Source: Streptomyces cupreus (GTDB lineage Bacteria > Actinomycetota > Actinomycetes > Streptomycetales > Streptomycetaceae). From it: a stretch of 64,000 nucleotides of DNA. The position numbers and the translations under genes were made by a program. The notes under the pieces are model-generated. The model saw only the letters and a list, made by a program, of their open reading frames with translations. It searched no databases and was not told where the DNA came from. Where the stretch lies: positions 124,001-188,000 of the forward strand of contig NZ_JACMSF010000003.1 in the NCBI RefSeq assembly GCF_014257025.1, in the 5' to 3' direction. Shown here in pieces: positions 51,434-59,929 of the stretch (positions are counted from its first letter, which is position 1; every line of letters starts with the position of its first letter).

Positions 51434-51777
51434 GCCCAAAGGGCTCTCCCCCAACGGCCCCGGTCCGCGCGCACCCGCAGCGACGCGCGGACCGGGCGCC
51501 ACGCTCCCCATCGGGCGGAAAAGAATCGGCACCCCTTTGAAGCAAGGGGTTCGACCGGTTTGCAGAATTACCGTGGTGCCTTTTCCCGGAATTCTTGATC
51601 AGAGCCGTTCCGCACGTCCGTAGATAAACCGGCGAAGTAAGAAAGTTGCAGGTCAGGACTGTAGAGAATGAGACACCCTCATCTCTGCAAGTTCGCGTTA
51701 CCCTCACTTAACCCGGCGCCTCGTCCGCCGCCTCTAGCGTGACTCACCCGGACCTACGCGAACGAGGTGATGTGACC
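51434..51777. other. Intergenic region with terminators and promoter of the ThDP gene cluster
   Basis: 344 bases. The left part holds a strong terminator (51459-51496) and a second hairpin ACCCCTT (51531-51537)/AAGGGGT (51544-51550). The right part is AT-richer with an imperfect inverted repeat around 51663-51686 (AGAGAATGAG/CTCATCTCT) that may be an operator. No gene. Confidence 0.5.
51459..51496 (+). terminator. Strong GC-rich terminator after the 51020 gene
   Basis: A perfect 13-base stem CCCGGTCCGCGCG (51459-51471) with CGCGCGGACCGGG (51484-51496) and a 12-base loop, 26 bases after the stop. A typical Streptomyces terminator without T-run. Confidence 0.8.
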
Positions 51778-53802
51778 ATGCATGCGAGGGATCATTTAGC
51801 GCTTCAGGAAATCGCCAGGACACCTTTCACCACCGCCGACGACACGGCCCGAAGCCTTCTGGAGCTCGCCGGGCCCGACGGCCCCCGACTGGTGGGGCAT
51901 CTCATAGCGCGGGGACGGGAGCACGCCGTCGACTCCCTTGCCGCCGCCCTGGACATCACCCCCGCTCCGGCCGCCGCCCTGACGGAGGCACTGTGCGCCC
52001 ACGCGCCCCGGCTCACCGGCGCCGAGGCCGTCGCCGTGGTGCTGGCCGCTGCGGGGGTGGGAGTGGTGTTCGGCTACCCCGGCACCAGCGAACTCGCCCT
52101 GTGCGACGCGGTCGACCGCACCCCCGGTATGGAGATGATCAACGGCCGGGGCGACAAGGAGTCCGCCTTCATGGCCGCCGGAGCCGGACTGCTCAGCCCC
52201 GGCCGGGGCGCCGCCATCCTGCACGGCGCCCGGGGCCTGACCAACGCGGGCGGTGCGCTGGCGGACGCCCGCCGCAATGAACTCGGCTCCGTGTACGTCG
52301 TAGGACTGCCCAGTACGGGATCGGCGGCGTTCCTTCCCCCGCACGGGGAGGAGAACCTGCTCGGCGCGATGGGCGAGTTCAGTGACTGGTGGTGGCAGGC
52401 GCCGCCCGTGCCCGAGGAGCCGCAGGCGGCCGGGGCCGCGGGCGCGGCCTTCGTGGCGCGGCTGCGGGAGGCCGTACGGAAGGTGCGTCAGGCGCCGCAC
52501 CGGCCCGCGCTGATCGGCGTACCGCAGGATGTGGCCGAGCGGCGGTGGGTTCCGGTCGCCGCGCTGGAGGAGCCGCCGCTGCCCCCGGCGGCCCGGCACC
52601 CGGACGCCGAGGTGACGATGGCGGCCGTGGGGCTGCTCGCCACCGCCGTCCGGCCGGTGCTGCTGATCGACGACTACGCCCTGCGCTTCGACGGCGTCCG
52701 CGAGGGTCTTGACCGGGTGAGCCGGGTCCTGGGCGCCGCCGTCCTCCAGGTGCGCTATCGCCGCGGGCCGATGCTGTTCGAGCGGCTGCGTGCCGAGGAG
52801 GTGACCGGATTCGCGGGCTGGCTCAACCCCTACAGCGACGCGCACGGCGAACTCCTCGACCGCTGCGATCTGTTGGTCACCGTGGAGGACCGCAACATCT
52901 ACCCCCGGGTCGTGGGGCCCCTTCCCGGCTGCCGCAAGATCGTACTCAACACCGATGCGGGCAAGGCCCTGAAGAACGGCTATCTCGGGCCCGACGACCT
53001 CGTCGTCGACGGAGACCCGGGCGTCGCACTGCTCCGGATGGCCGAACTGCTGGAGATCAACCTGCCGGCCCGGCCCCAGACGCCGTGGTTCGGCCCCGAG
53101 GTCGCCGCCGAGTCCGATGTCACCCCCGAACCGGCCGAGGCGAAGGTGGTGCGCGCCCGCCGGGACATCGCCGCCGCCGTCGCGGGCGCCCTCGCGGCGC
53201 TGCCCCGACCGGTGCTGGTGGACGACAGCCAGATGTTCGGCGGGCTGCTCGCCGAGAGCTACGACGCCCTGCCGCCGGGGCTGCGGATCCTCGGCGGGCA
53301 CGGCGGTTTCGTCGGCTCCGGCATTCCCCTCGCCACCGGGCTCGCGGTGTCCGAACCGGACCGGGGTGTGCTGTGCACGCTCGGGGACCAGGCGTTCACC
53401 AACTCCTTCCAGGGTCTGGTGGCCGCCGTCCAGCAACAGGCCCGGATCACCTACCTGGTCTGCAACAACGGCCAGTCCGTCTCCCTGCTCAAGCAGTCCG
53501 CCGCGTCCGGCCCCGACTGGTTCGGCGCCGGGCAGCGGCCGATGCTGCGGAACGTCCCCGGGCTCGACTACTGCGCCATCGCCCGCGCGATCGGCGTAAA
53601 AGCCACGTCGGTCGAGGTCCCCGTGCTCGCCCCCTCCTCGGAGGTCTCGGCGTCCGTGGCCCGGCTGTCGGAGGCGCTGGAGAGTGCCGTGGCGACGATC
53701 GGCCCCGCGCTGGTCGAGCTGCGGCTGCCCGCCGAGCCGGAGGTCTGGCGCGGGATCTGGGTCACCCAGGGCTTCGAGACGCACCGGAGGGTGCAGGCAT
53801 GA
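51778..53802 (+). CDS. ThDP-dependent enzyme, decarboxylase/oxidoreductase-like
   Basis: 674 residues. An N-terminal extension of about 70 helical residues is followed by a ThDP PYR-like domain (GVGVVFGYPGTSELALCDAV, catalytic-type Glu in GRGDKESAFMAAG), a central domain and a C-terminal PP domain with the ThDP motif GDQAFTN...CNNGQSVSLLKQ (GD-x25-NN). The overall look lies between acetolactate-synthase-type and indolepyruvate oxidoreductase-type enzymes; no FeS cluster is visible. First gene of the coupled cluster; ATG at 51778 preceded by GAGGTGATG. Confidence 0.88.
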   Translation: MHARDHLALQEIARTPFTTADDTARSLLELAGPDGPRLVGHLIARGREHAVDSLAAALDITPAPAAALTEALCAHAPRLTGAEAVAVVLAAAGVGVVFGYPGTSELALCDAVDRTPGMEMINGRGDKESAFMAAGAGLLSPGRGAAILHGARGLTNAGGALADARRNELGSVYVVGLPSTGSAAFLPPHGEENLLGAMGEFSDWWWQAPPVPEEPQAAGAAGAAFVARLREAVRKVRQAPHRPALIGVPQDVAERRWVPVAALEEPPLPPAARHPDAEVTMAAVGLLATAVRPVLLIDDYALRFDGVREGLDRVSRVLGAAVLQVRYRRGPMLFERLRAEEVTGFAGWLNPYSDAHGELLDRCDLLVTVEDRNIYPRVVGPLPGCRKIVLNTDAGKALKNGYLGPDDLVVDGDPGVALLRMAELLEINLPARPQTPWFGPEVAAESDVTPEPAEAKVVRARRDIAAAVAGALAALPRPVLVDDSQMFGGLLAESYDALPPGLRILGGHGGFVGSGIPLATGLAVSEPDRGVLCTLGDQAFTNSFQGLVAAVQQQARITYLVCNNGQSVSLLKQSAASGPDWFGAGQRPMLRNVPGLDYCAIARAIGVKATSVEVPVLAPSSEVSASVARLSEALESAVATIGPALVELRLPAEPEVWRGIWVTQGFETHRRVQA

Positions 53803-54449
53803 GCGTGCTGCTGGCCGACACCGCCGCTGTGCCCGAGGTCGCCCGACTCGCCGGACTCGGGCTGATCCAGGGCGTGACCACCAACCCGAAGCTGATGCGG
53901 GCGGTGACCGGGGACCCGCTGCGTCAGCTCGCCGCGCTGCTGGCCCTGGACCTCATGACCGTCTACTACCAGCCCACCGGCGTCGAGGGCGCCGAGCCCA
54001 AGGATCTGGAGGCCGAGGCGGTGCGCGCCCATGATCTGGGCCCGGACCGGGTGGTGATCAAGGCGCTGGCGACGGCCGACGGCACCCGGCTCGCCTCCGC
54101 CCTGGTCCGCCGGCACATCCCGGTCGCGCTGACCGGCGCCCAGTCCGCCGAGGCCATGGCGGTGGCCCTCGCGCTCGGATGCGGCGGAGTGATCCCGTAC
54201 TACGACCGGGGCCTGCGCGATCCACGGGTCTCCGACACGCTCATCGCCGACCTGGCCGCCGTCCGCTGGTCCCGGCCCGTCCCCTCGATCACCACCGCGT
54301 CCGTGAAGACCGGCGAGCAGGTCGTGGCCGCCTTCCGGCAGGGCGCCGACGGGGTGTCCGCCGCGCCCGCGGTGCTGGACGCGCTGACCTCGCATCCCGC
54401 CTCCGTCGAGGCGGAGCGGGACTTCCTCGCGCAGTACGGCCCGGCATGA
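53799..54449 (+). CDS. Transaldolase/fructose-6-phosphate aldolase family enzyme
   Basis: 216 residues, TalC/FSA-like. MSVLLADTAAVPEVARLAGL, QGVTTNPKLMRAVTGD and the Schiff-base Lys88 in RVVIKALATADG are the family pattern, then HIPVALTGAQSAEAMAVALA and GADGVSAAPAVLDAL. It adds or removes a dihydroxyacetone-type unit from an aldehyde. Coupled on both sides by ATGA overlaps. Substrate unknown. Confidence 0.88.
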   Translation: MSVLLADTAAVPEVARLAGLGLIQGVTTNPKLMRAVTGDPLRQLAALLALDLMTVYYQPTGVEGAEPKDLEAEAVRAHDLGPDRVVIKALATADGTRLASALVRRHIPVALTGAQSAEAMAVALALGCGGVIPYYDRGLRDPRVSDTLIADLAAVRWSRPVPSITTASVKTGEQVVAAFRQGADGVSAAPAVLDALTSHPASVEAERDFLAQYGPA

Positions 54450-55105
54450 CGCTCACGACCGTCCTGCGGCCGTCCGCGCTCGCCGGGCACTACGCCGCCG
54501 TACTCCTCGACCTCGACGGCACCCTCGTCGACTCGCGGGAGTCGGTGGACCGCGCCTGGCGGGTGTGGTGCGAGCGGTACGAGGTTCAACTCGCTGAGAT
54601 CGAGGGGCTGCTCCACGGGCGGACCGCGTCCGATCTGGTACGGCTGATCCGCCCGCACTGGTCCGAGCGGCGGGTCGCCGAGGCCGCCCGCTTTCAGTTG
54701 CTGGTGCAGGAGGAGGATCCGGAGCCCGGTACGGCGGTGCCCGGTGCGGGCGCACTGCTCGGAGCGCTCGGCAACTGGGCCGTCGTGACGGCCTGTTCCA
54801 GACGGCTGGCCGCGCACCGGTTGCGGTCGGCGGGGCTGCCGGTGCCGCCGGTGCTGGTGTGCGCGGAGGACGTACGGCGCGGCAAACCGCATCCCGAGTC
54901 CTATGAGTTGGGGGCGGCCCGGCTCGGGGTGCGGGCGGCGGACTGTCTCGTCGTCGAGGACGCGCCGTCGGGCGTCAGGGCCGGGCGGGCCGCCGGATGT
55001 GCGGTGGCGGCGGTGCCGGTCACGCATGCCGCGGGGGCGCTGGGCGAGGCCACGGCGGTGGTGGAGAGCCTGGCGGAGCTGGCCGTGGTGAGGAGCGCCG
55101 CATGA
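54446..55105 (+). CDS. HAD superfamily phosphatase
   Basis: 219 residues. HAD motif I VLLDLDGTLVDS with nucleophile D22 and D24, a helical cap, motif III region with Lys in RRGKPHPESYELGAARLG, and motif IV LVVEDAPSGVRAG. It would remove a phosphate from a sugar phosphate made by the upstream enzymes. Coupled by ATGA to both neighbours. Confidence 0.9.
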   Translation: MTLTTVLRPSALAGHYAAVLLDLDGTLVDSRESVDRAWRVWCERYEVQLAEIEGLLHGRTASDLVRLIRPHWSERRVAEAARFQLLVQEEDPEPGTAVPGAGALLGALGNWAVVTACSRRLAAHRLRSAGLPVPPVLVCAEDVRRGKPHPESYELGAARLGVRAADCLVVEDAPSGVRAGRAAGCAVAAVPVTHAAGALGEATAVVESLAELAVVRSAA

Positions 55106-56319
55106 GGCGGGCTCGGCGGGCGACCACGGTCGTCTTCTTCCTGCACGCCGCCGTGTACACCACCTGGGTACCGCGCATCCCAGAGGTGAAGGACTCGCTC
55201 GGGCTCGACAACGACAGCCTGACCCTGGTCTTCACCGGCGTGGCCGTGGGCCCGCTGCTGACGATCCCGCCGACGGGGCACGCCTGCCGGCGGTTCGGCA
55301 GCCGTCCCGTCGTACGGGTGGCGCTCGCCGTGTACGGGGTCAGCCTGGCGCTGCCCGCCCTGGCCCCGGGTCTTGCGGAGCTGTTTTGCGCGATGGTGCT
55401 GCTCAGCGCCGCCAACTCCACACTGGCGGTGGCGATGAACACGCACGGGGTCACCGTGCAGGCACAGCTGGACCGTCCGGTGTTCGCCTCGCTGCATGCC
55501 GCCAACAGCTTTGGCGGGCTTGCCGGTTCGGGGCTCGGCACCCTGGCCGCGGCCGCGGAGGTGGCGCCCAAGGCGCATCTGGGGGTGGCGGCGGCGCTGA
55601 GCACGCTCACCGGGGTCGTGGTGACACGGGGGCTGTTGCCCGCCTCCGCCGACGACCGGCGGCATCCGGCGGGGATCGGCGGCCGGGCCCGGGCGCGGGT
55701 GCCTGCCTCGGTCGTCGGTCTCGGGCTGCTCGCGCTGTGCGTGTTCCTGACCGAGAGCGCCGTGACCAACTGGAGCACCGTGTACTTCACCGACGAACTC
55801 GACGCCCCGGCCGCGGTCGCCAGTGTGGCGTTCACCGTCTTCGCCGCGGCCATGGGCGCCGGACGGCTGGTGGCCGACCGGCTCGCGGAACGGTTCGGCG
55901 CCGTGCGCACGGTGCGGTGGGGTGCGCTTACGGCCACGGCGGGCATCGGTCTTGCGGTCGTACTGGAGAACACCGCGGCGGCGATCGTGGGTCTCGGCAT
56001 CCTGGGCGCGGGGATCGCGGCGACCGTTCCGGCCGCGATGCGCGCCGCCGGGGAGAACCCCGACGTCCCCAGGGCGGTCGGCATCGCCACGGTGTCGATG
56101 ATCGGCTACCTCGGGTTCCTCGCCGGACCGTCGGCGTTCGGACTGCTGGCGGGAGTCGTCGGCCTCTCGGTCGCTTTCGGCCTCCTCGGTGCGCTGGCGG
56201 CGACGGCGGCGGCACTGGCGGGGTCCGTGTCCGGACCCAACTCACGAAAGGGCTTCCATGAAACAGGTGGATCTACCCGAACGCGGCGCCCTGGACCTGC
56301 TCCCCGTCATCGGTCCTGA
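55102..56319 (+). CDS. MFS transporter (exporter-like)
   Basis: 405 residues with 12 hydrophobic segments (FFLHAAVYTTWVPRIPEVKD first, then FTGVAVGPLLTIPPTG, VRVALAVYGVSLALPALAP). The N-terminal YTTWVPRIPEVKDSLGL is typical of the small-molecule MFS subfamily near YbjJ-like proteins. The last ~60 bases overlap the next gene's start. Likely exporter or importer of the cluster product. Confidence 0.85.
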   Translation: MRRARRATTVVFFLHAAVYTTWVPRIPEVKDSLGLDNDSLTLVFTGVAVGPLLTIPPTGHACRRFGSRPVVRVALAVYGVSLALPALAPGLAELFCAMVLLSAANSTLAVAMNTHGVTVQAQLDRPVFASLHAANSFGGLAGSGLGTLAAAAEVAPKAHLGVAAALSTLTGVVVTRGLLPASADDRRHPAGIGGRARARVPASVVGLGLLALCVFLTESAVTNWSTVYFTDELDAPAAVASVAFTVFAAAMGAGRLVADRLAERFGAVRTVRWGALTATAGIGLAVVLENTAAAIVGLGILGAGIAATVPAAMRAAGENPDVPRAVGIATVSMIGYLGFLAGPSAFGLLAGVVGLSVAFGLLGALAATAAALAGSVSGPNSRKGFHETGGSTRTRRPGPAPRHRS

Positions 56320-57559
56320 CCGCACCGAGACCCTCAGGGACGGGCTGCGGGCAGCCGCCAAGTCGCTGTCCGGCCGGACCGTCTGGCAGATCAACACCAC
56401 GGCGACCGGCGGCGGAGTCGCCGAACTCTCCTTCTCCCTGCTGCCGTACGCACGCGGCGTCGGAATCGACGCCCGCTGGCTGGTCCTCGCCGGGGACAGC
56501 CGCTTCGTCGACGTCGGAAAGCGGCTGTGCCTGCTGCTGTACGGCCATGAAGTCGCCGAGCCCGACGAGGCGGGGTACGCCCATTACGCCGAGGTGTGCG
56601 ATGAGGCGGCGGCGCACCTCGCCGCCCGGCTGAGGCCCGGCGACGTGGTCGTCCTGCACGATCCGCAGACCGCGGGGATGGCTCCCGTACTGCGGCGGGC
56701 CGGGGCGAGGGTGGTGTGGCGGTGCCACATCGGCAGTGACCTGCCCACCGCGGCGGAAACCTGGGAGCGACTACACCCATGGCTGAGGGCGGCCGAGTTG
56801 CTCGTCTTCTCCACGCGTCGGCACATCCCCGGGCCCTTGCGTGACAGCCCGGTTCGCGTGATCCCACCGTCGATCGACCCTCTCTCCCCCAAGAACCGGG
56901 ACATGGACGCGGCACAGGCGACGCAACTCCTCGGCAAGGTAGGCCTGTCGGTGGGCATCTCCCCATTGGTCGCGCAGATCTCCCGCTGGGACGTACTCAA
57001 GGACATGCCCGGCGTCATGACCGCGTTCCGCACGGCCCTCCACGCGAGCGACGCCCACCTGGTCCTCGCGGGCCCGGACGTCACCGCGATCGCCGACGAT
57101 CCGGGCGGTGCGGCGGTGCTCCGCGACTGTCATGCCCGGTGGCTCGGGCTTCCGCGGTCCGAGCGGGACCGCATCCACCTGATCTCGGTCCCGATGTCCG
57201 ACCCGGCCGAGAACGCCGCCATCGTGTCCGCACTCCAACGGAACGCGACGGTCGTCGTGCAGAAGAGCCTGGCCGAGGGTTTCGGGCTGACGGTGACGGA
57301 GGCCATGTGGAAGGCGCGCCCGGTGCTCGCCAGCGCGGTGGGCGGCATCGCTGACCAGATCGACGACGAGCACGAGGGCCTGCTCGTGACGGACCCGCAC
57401 GACCACGCCGCCGTGGGCCGCCAGTTGTCCCGCCTGCTCGCCGACCCCGCGCTGGCCGCCCGCCTGGGCACAGCGGCCCGGCGCCGGGTGCACGGTGACT
57501 TCCTGCCGGACCGACACCTGCTCCAGTGGGCCCGGGCGGTCCGGGACCTCATCGATTGA
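56258..57559 (+). CDS. GT4-family glycosyltransferase (trehalose phosphorylase/synthase-like)
   Basis: 433 residues. GT-B fold with N-terminal VWQINTTATGGGVAELSFSL and the C-terminal EGFGLTVTEAMWKARPVLASAVGGI with catalytic Glu. The similarity is to the TreT/trehalose phosphorylase-like GT4 group that uses nucleotide or phosphorylated sugars. ATG at 56258 preceded by AAAGGG. Last gene of the cluster; two hairpins follow. Confidence 0.88.
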   Translation: MKQVDLPERGALDLLPVIGPDRTETLRDGLRAAAKSLSGRTVWQINTTATGGGVAELSFSLLPYARGVGIDARWLVLAGDSRFVDVGKRLCLLLYGHEVAEPDEAGYAHYAEVCDEAAAHLAARLRPGDVVVLHDPQTAGMAPVLRRAGARVVWRCHIGSDLPTAAETWERLHPWLRAAELLVFSTRRHIPGPLRDSPVRVIPPSIDPLSPKNRDMDAAQATQLLGKVGLSVGISPLVAQISRWDVLKDMPGVMTAFRTALHASDAHLVLAGPDVTAIADDPGGAAVLRDCHARWLGLPRSERDRIHLISVPMSDPAENAAIVSALQRNATVVVQKSLAEGFGLTVTEAMWKARPVLASAVGGIADQIDDEHEGLLVTDPHDHAAVGRQLSRLLADPALAARLGTAARRRVHGDFLPDRHLLQWARAVRDLID

Positions 57560-57601
57560 GGATTCCCGTAAGGGAATCCCCCAATCCCGTTGCATAACGG
57601 G
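57560..57601 (+). terminator. Tandem hairpins ending the ThDP cluster
   Basis: GGATTCCC-GTAA-GGGAATCC (57560-57579) followed by CCCGTT-GCAT-AACGGG (57586-57601). Both are perfect, directly behind the glycosyltransferase stop. Confidence 0.8.
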
Positions 57602-57670
57602 TCGCCCCCTTCACTCCCCGTTAATCCGGGACGCCCCGGAACTTGGGGTTCCGAGAGCACGCTCACCGGC

Positions 57671-58753
57671 GTGAGACGAATCACAGGAATCGTCCTCGCG
57701 GTGTTGCTGATCGGCGGCGTGGTGGCAGCCGTCGTGGCGGGCCGGGAATCCGGGGACAAGGGCACGGCAACGAAGACCGTGCGGGCAGTGATCGGTTCGG
57801 AGAAGGCGGAGTTCTTCGCCGATCCCGACGTGGTGAAGGCCCTTGCCGCCAAGGGCTACACCGTGCGGACGGAGACGTCCGGGTCCTGGGCGATGGAGGA
57901 GCTCGACCTCAAGGGGTACGACTTCGCCTTCCCCTCCAGCAAGGCGCCCGCCGACGAGCTGGCCGCCACGTACGAGGCGCGCCAGCCGCTGCCGCGGCCC
58001 TTCTACTCGCCCCTCGTCGTCGTGGCCCACCGCCGATCCGCCGAGGTGCTGGCGGCGGGCGGCATGGCCACGCTGGACGGAGAGCATCGCGGCACCCTGA
58101 AGATGGCCGCCTACCTCGACGCGGCCCGCGCGGACAAGACCTGGCAGCAGCTCAAGGGCGCCGAGAAGTACGGGGAGTTGACCGGCACCCTCTACATCGC
58201 CTCCACCGACCCGGAGACCTCCAACTCGGGCGCGCTCTACCTCGCCGCGGCCTCCTATGTGGAGGGCGGCGGCCGGGTCGCCGCGAGCGACAAGGACGTC
58301 GAGGCGACCGCGCCGCTGATGCGCAAGCTGGTCAGTGTGCAGGGCGCCCAGCAGTCCAGTACGGACGCGGCGTTCCGGGACTTCGTCAGCGGCGCCGGGA
58401 ACCCGCTGGTCCTGGTCTACGAGTCGCAGGTCGCCGCGATGCTCGGGCAGGGCACGGGGGCAGGCGTGGACGACCTGACCGTCCTCTACCCGGACACCAC
58501 GACCAACAGCGACCACACCGTCGTACCGCTGACCGAGGACGGCCGGGCGCTGGGTGAACTGCTCAGCTCGGACCCCGAGTTGCGCCAGCTGGCGGTCCGG
58601 CACGGGTTCCGGCCGCAGGGCGCCACCGCCGAGTTCACCTCGGCCACCGCCGCGCACACGGCGTATCTCAACCAGAAGCTCACCGGCGTCCGGCAGGCGC
58701 CCGTGCCCACCTCCGCGGTGCTGCACGACATGGCGCGCCGGGCCGGATCCTAG
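57671..58753 (+). CDS. Membrane-anchored extracellular solute-binding protein
   Basis: 360 residues. An N-terminal membrane anchor (RRITGIVLAVLLIGGVVAAVVA, no lipobox) is followed by a type II substrate-binding fold: VRAVIGSEKAEFFADPDVVK, KGYDFAFPSSKAPADELAAT, STDPETSNSGALYLAAASYV, VYESQVAAMLG. This resembles molybdate/phosphate-type and VWA-associated SBPs. The partner genes encode TelA and VWA proteins rather than an ABC transporter. GTG start at 57671 has no clear ribosome site. Confidence 0.8.
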   Translation: MRRITGIVLAVLLIGGVVAAVVAGRESGDKGTATKTVRAVIGSEKAEFFADPDVVKALAAKGYTVRTETSGSWAMEELDLKGYDFAFPSSKAPADELAATYEARQPLPRPFYSPLVVVAHRRSAEVLAAGGMATLDGEHRGTLKMAAYLDAARADKTWQQLKGAEKYGELTGTLYIASTDPETSNSGALYLAAASYVEGGGRVAASDKDVEATAPLMRKLVSVQGAQQSSTDAAFRDFVSGAGNPLVLVYESQVAAMLGQGTGAGVDDLTVLYPDTTTNSDHTVVPLTEDGRALGELLSSDPELRQLAVRHGFRPQGATAEFTSATAAHTAYLNQKLTGVRQAPVPTSAVLHDMARRAGS

Positions 58754-58765
58754 GGGGAACCGCAC

Positions 58766-59929
58766 ATGACCGAGGAAACCTTTACGCTCACCCCGCCCGA
58801 GGCCGTCGCGCCCGTGCCGAGGGAGAAGGCCGGCGGGCTCGTCCCCGTCGACGACAGCGTCCGCGCGGGCATCGCGCAGAAGGCCTCCGACTACGTCCAG
58901 ACGCTCGCCGCCCTCGACGCCCGCTCCCCGGAGTTCGCCGGGAAGGTCGGGGAGATCACCGCGCTCGGCGCCGGTGAGATGCGCAGCGCGGCCGCGCAGT
59001 CCAACCGGATGCTGGAGCGGACCGTGCGCAGCCTGCCCGACAAGGGCGGGGACGCCCAGTCGCAGGTAGCGGGCTCGCTGGTGGAACTCCGGCGCGTGGT
59101 CGAGGACTTGGACCCGCGTGATCTGCCCGCCTCCAAGGGGCGCAAGTTCCTCTCCAGGCTGCCCGGCGGCAACAAGCTGCGCGACCATGTCGCCAAGTAC
59201 GCCTCCGCGCAGGGCACCCTCAACAAGATCGTGGGCTCGCTGCGCGGCGGCCAGGACGAACTGCGCCGGGACAACGCCGCGTTGCAGACCGAACGGGTCC
59301 GCCTGTGGGAGACCATGGGCAAGCTCCAGGAGTACGTCGTCCTCACCGAGGCCCTCGACACCGCCGTCGAGCAGCACATCGCCGGCGTCGGCGATCTGGA
59401 GGCGGCCGACTCGCTGCGCGCCGACGTCCTCTTCCCGGTCCGGCAGAAGCACCAGGACCTGCTCACCCAGCTCGCGGTGTGCGCACAGGGCTACCTCGCC
59501 ATGGACGTCGTACGACGCAACAACGACGAGCTGATCAAGGGCGTCGACCGGGCGGCCACGACGACGGTCTCGGCGCTGCGGATCTCGGTGATGCTGGCGT
59601 CCGCGCTGGACAACCAGAAGAAGGTCATCGAGCAGGTCAACGCGCTCCGCGGGACGACCGAGGACCTCGTGCGGGGCAACGCCGAGATGCTCGCCACGCA
59701 GAGCGGGGAGATCCAGCGCATCGCCGCGGACCCGGCGGTCGGCGCGGAGACGCTGCGCTCGGCGTTCCAGCAGATCTACCGGACCCTGGACGCGATCGAC
59801 ACCTACAAGGTCCAGGCGACCGAGGCGATGGCGACGACCGTGGAGAACCTGACGTCCGAACTCCAGCACGCCTCCGCCTACTTGGAGCGCGGCCGGAACC
59901 GGGGCGCGCTGGAAGGGGGGCTCGGATGA
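58766..59929 (+). CDS. TelA-family toxic anion resistance protein
   Basis: 387 residues, mostly coiled coil: DSVRAGIAQKASDYVQTLAA, VVEDLDPRDLPASKGRKFLS, DELIKGVDRAATTTVSALRI. TelA proteins are tied to tellurite and other anion/phage resistance and often occur with TerD/VWA genes. The ATG follows AGGGGGAACCGCAC. Stop overlaps the next start by 4 bases. Confidence 0.92.
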   Translation: MTEETFTLTPPEAVAPVPREKAGGLVPVDDSVRAGIAQKASDYVQTLAALDARSPEFAGKVGEITALGAGEMRSAAAQSNRMLERTVRSLPDKGGDAQSQVAGSLVELRRVVEDLDPRDLPASKGRKFLSRLPGGNKLRDHVAKYASAQGTLNKIVGSLRGGQDELRRDNAALQTERVRLWETMGKLQEYVVLTEALDTAVEQHIAGVGDLEAADSLRADVLFPVRQKHQDLLTQLAVCAQGYLAMDVVRRNNDELIKGVDRAATTTVSALRISVMLASALDNQKKVIEQVNALRGTTEDLVRGNAEMLATQSGEIQRIAADPAVGAETLRSAFQQIYRTLDAIDTYKVQATEAMATTVENLTSELQHASAYLERGRNRGALEGGLG

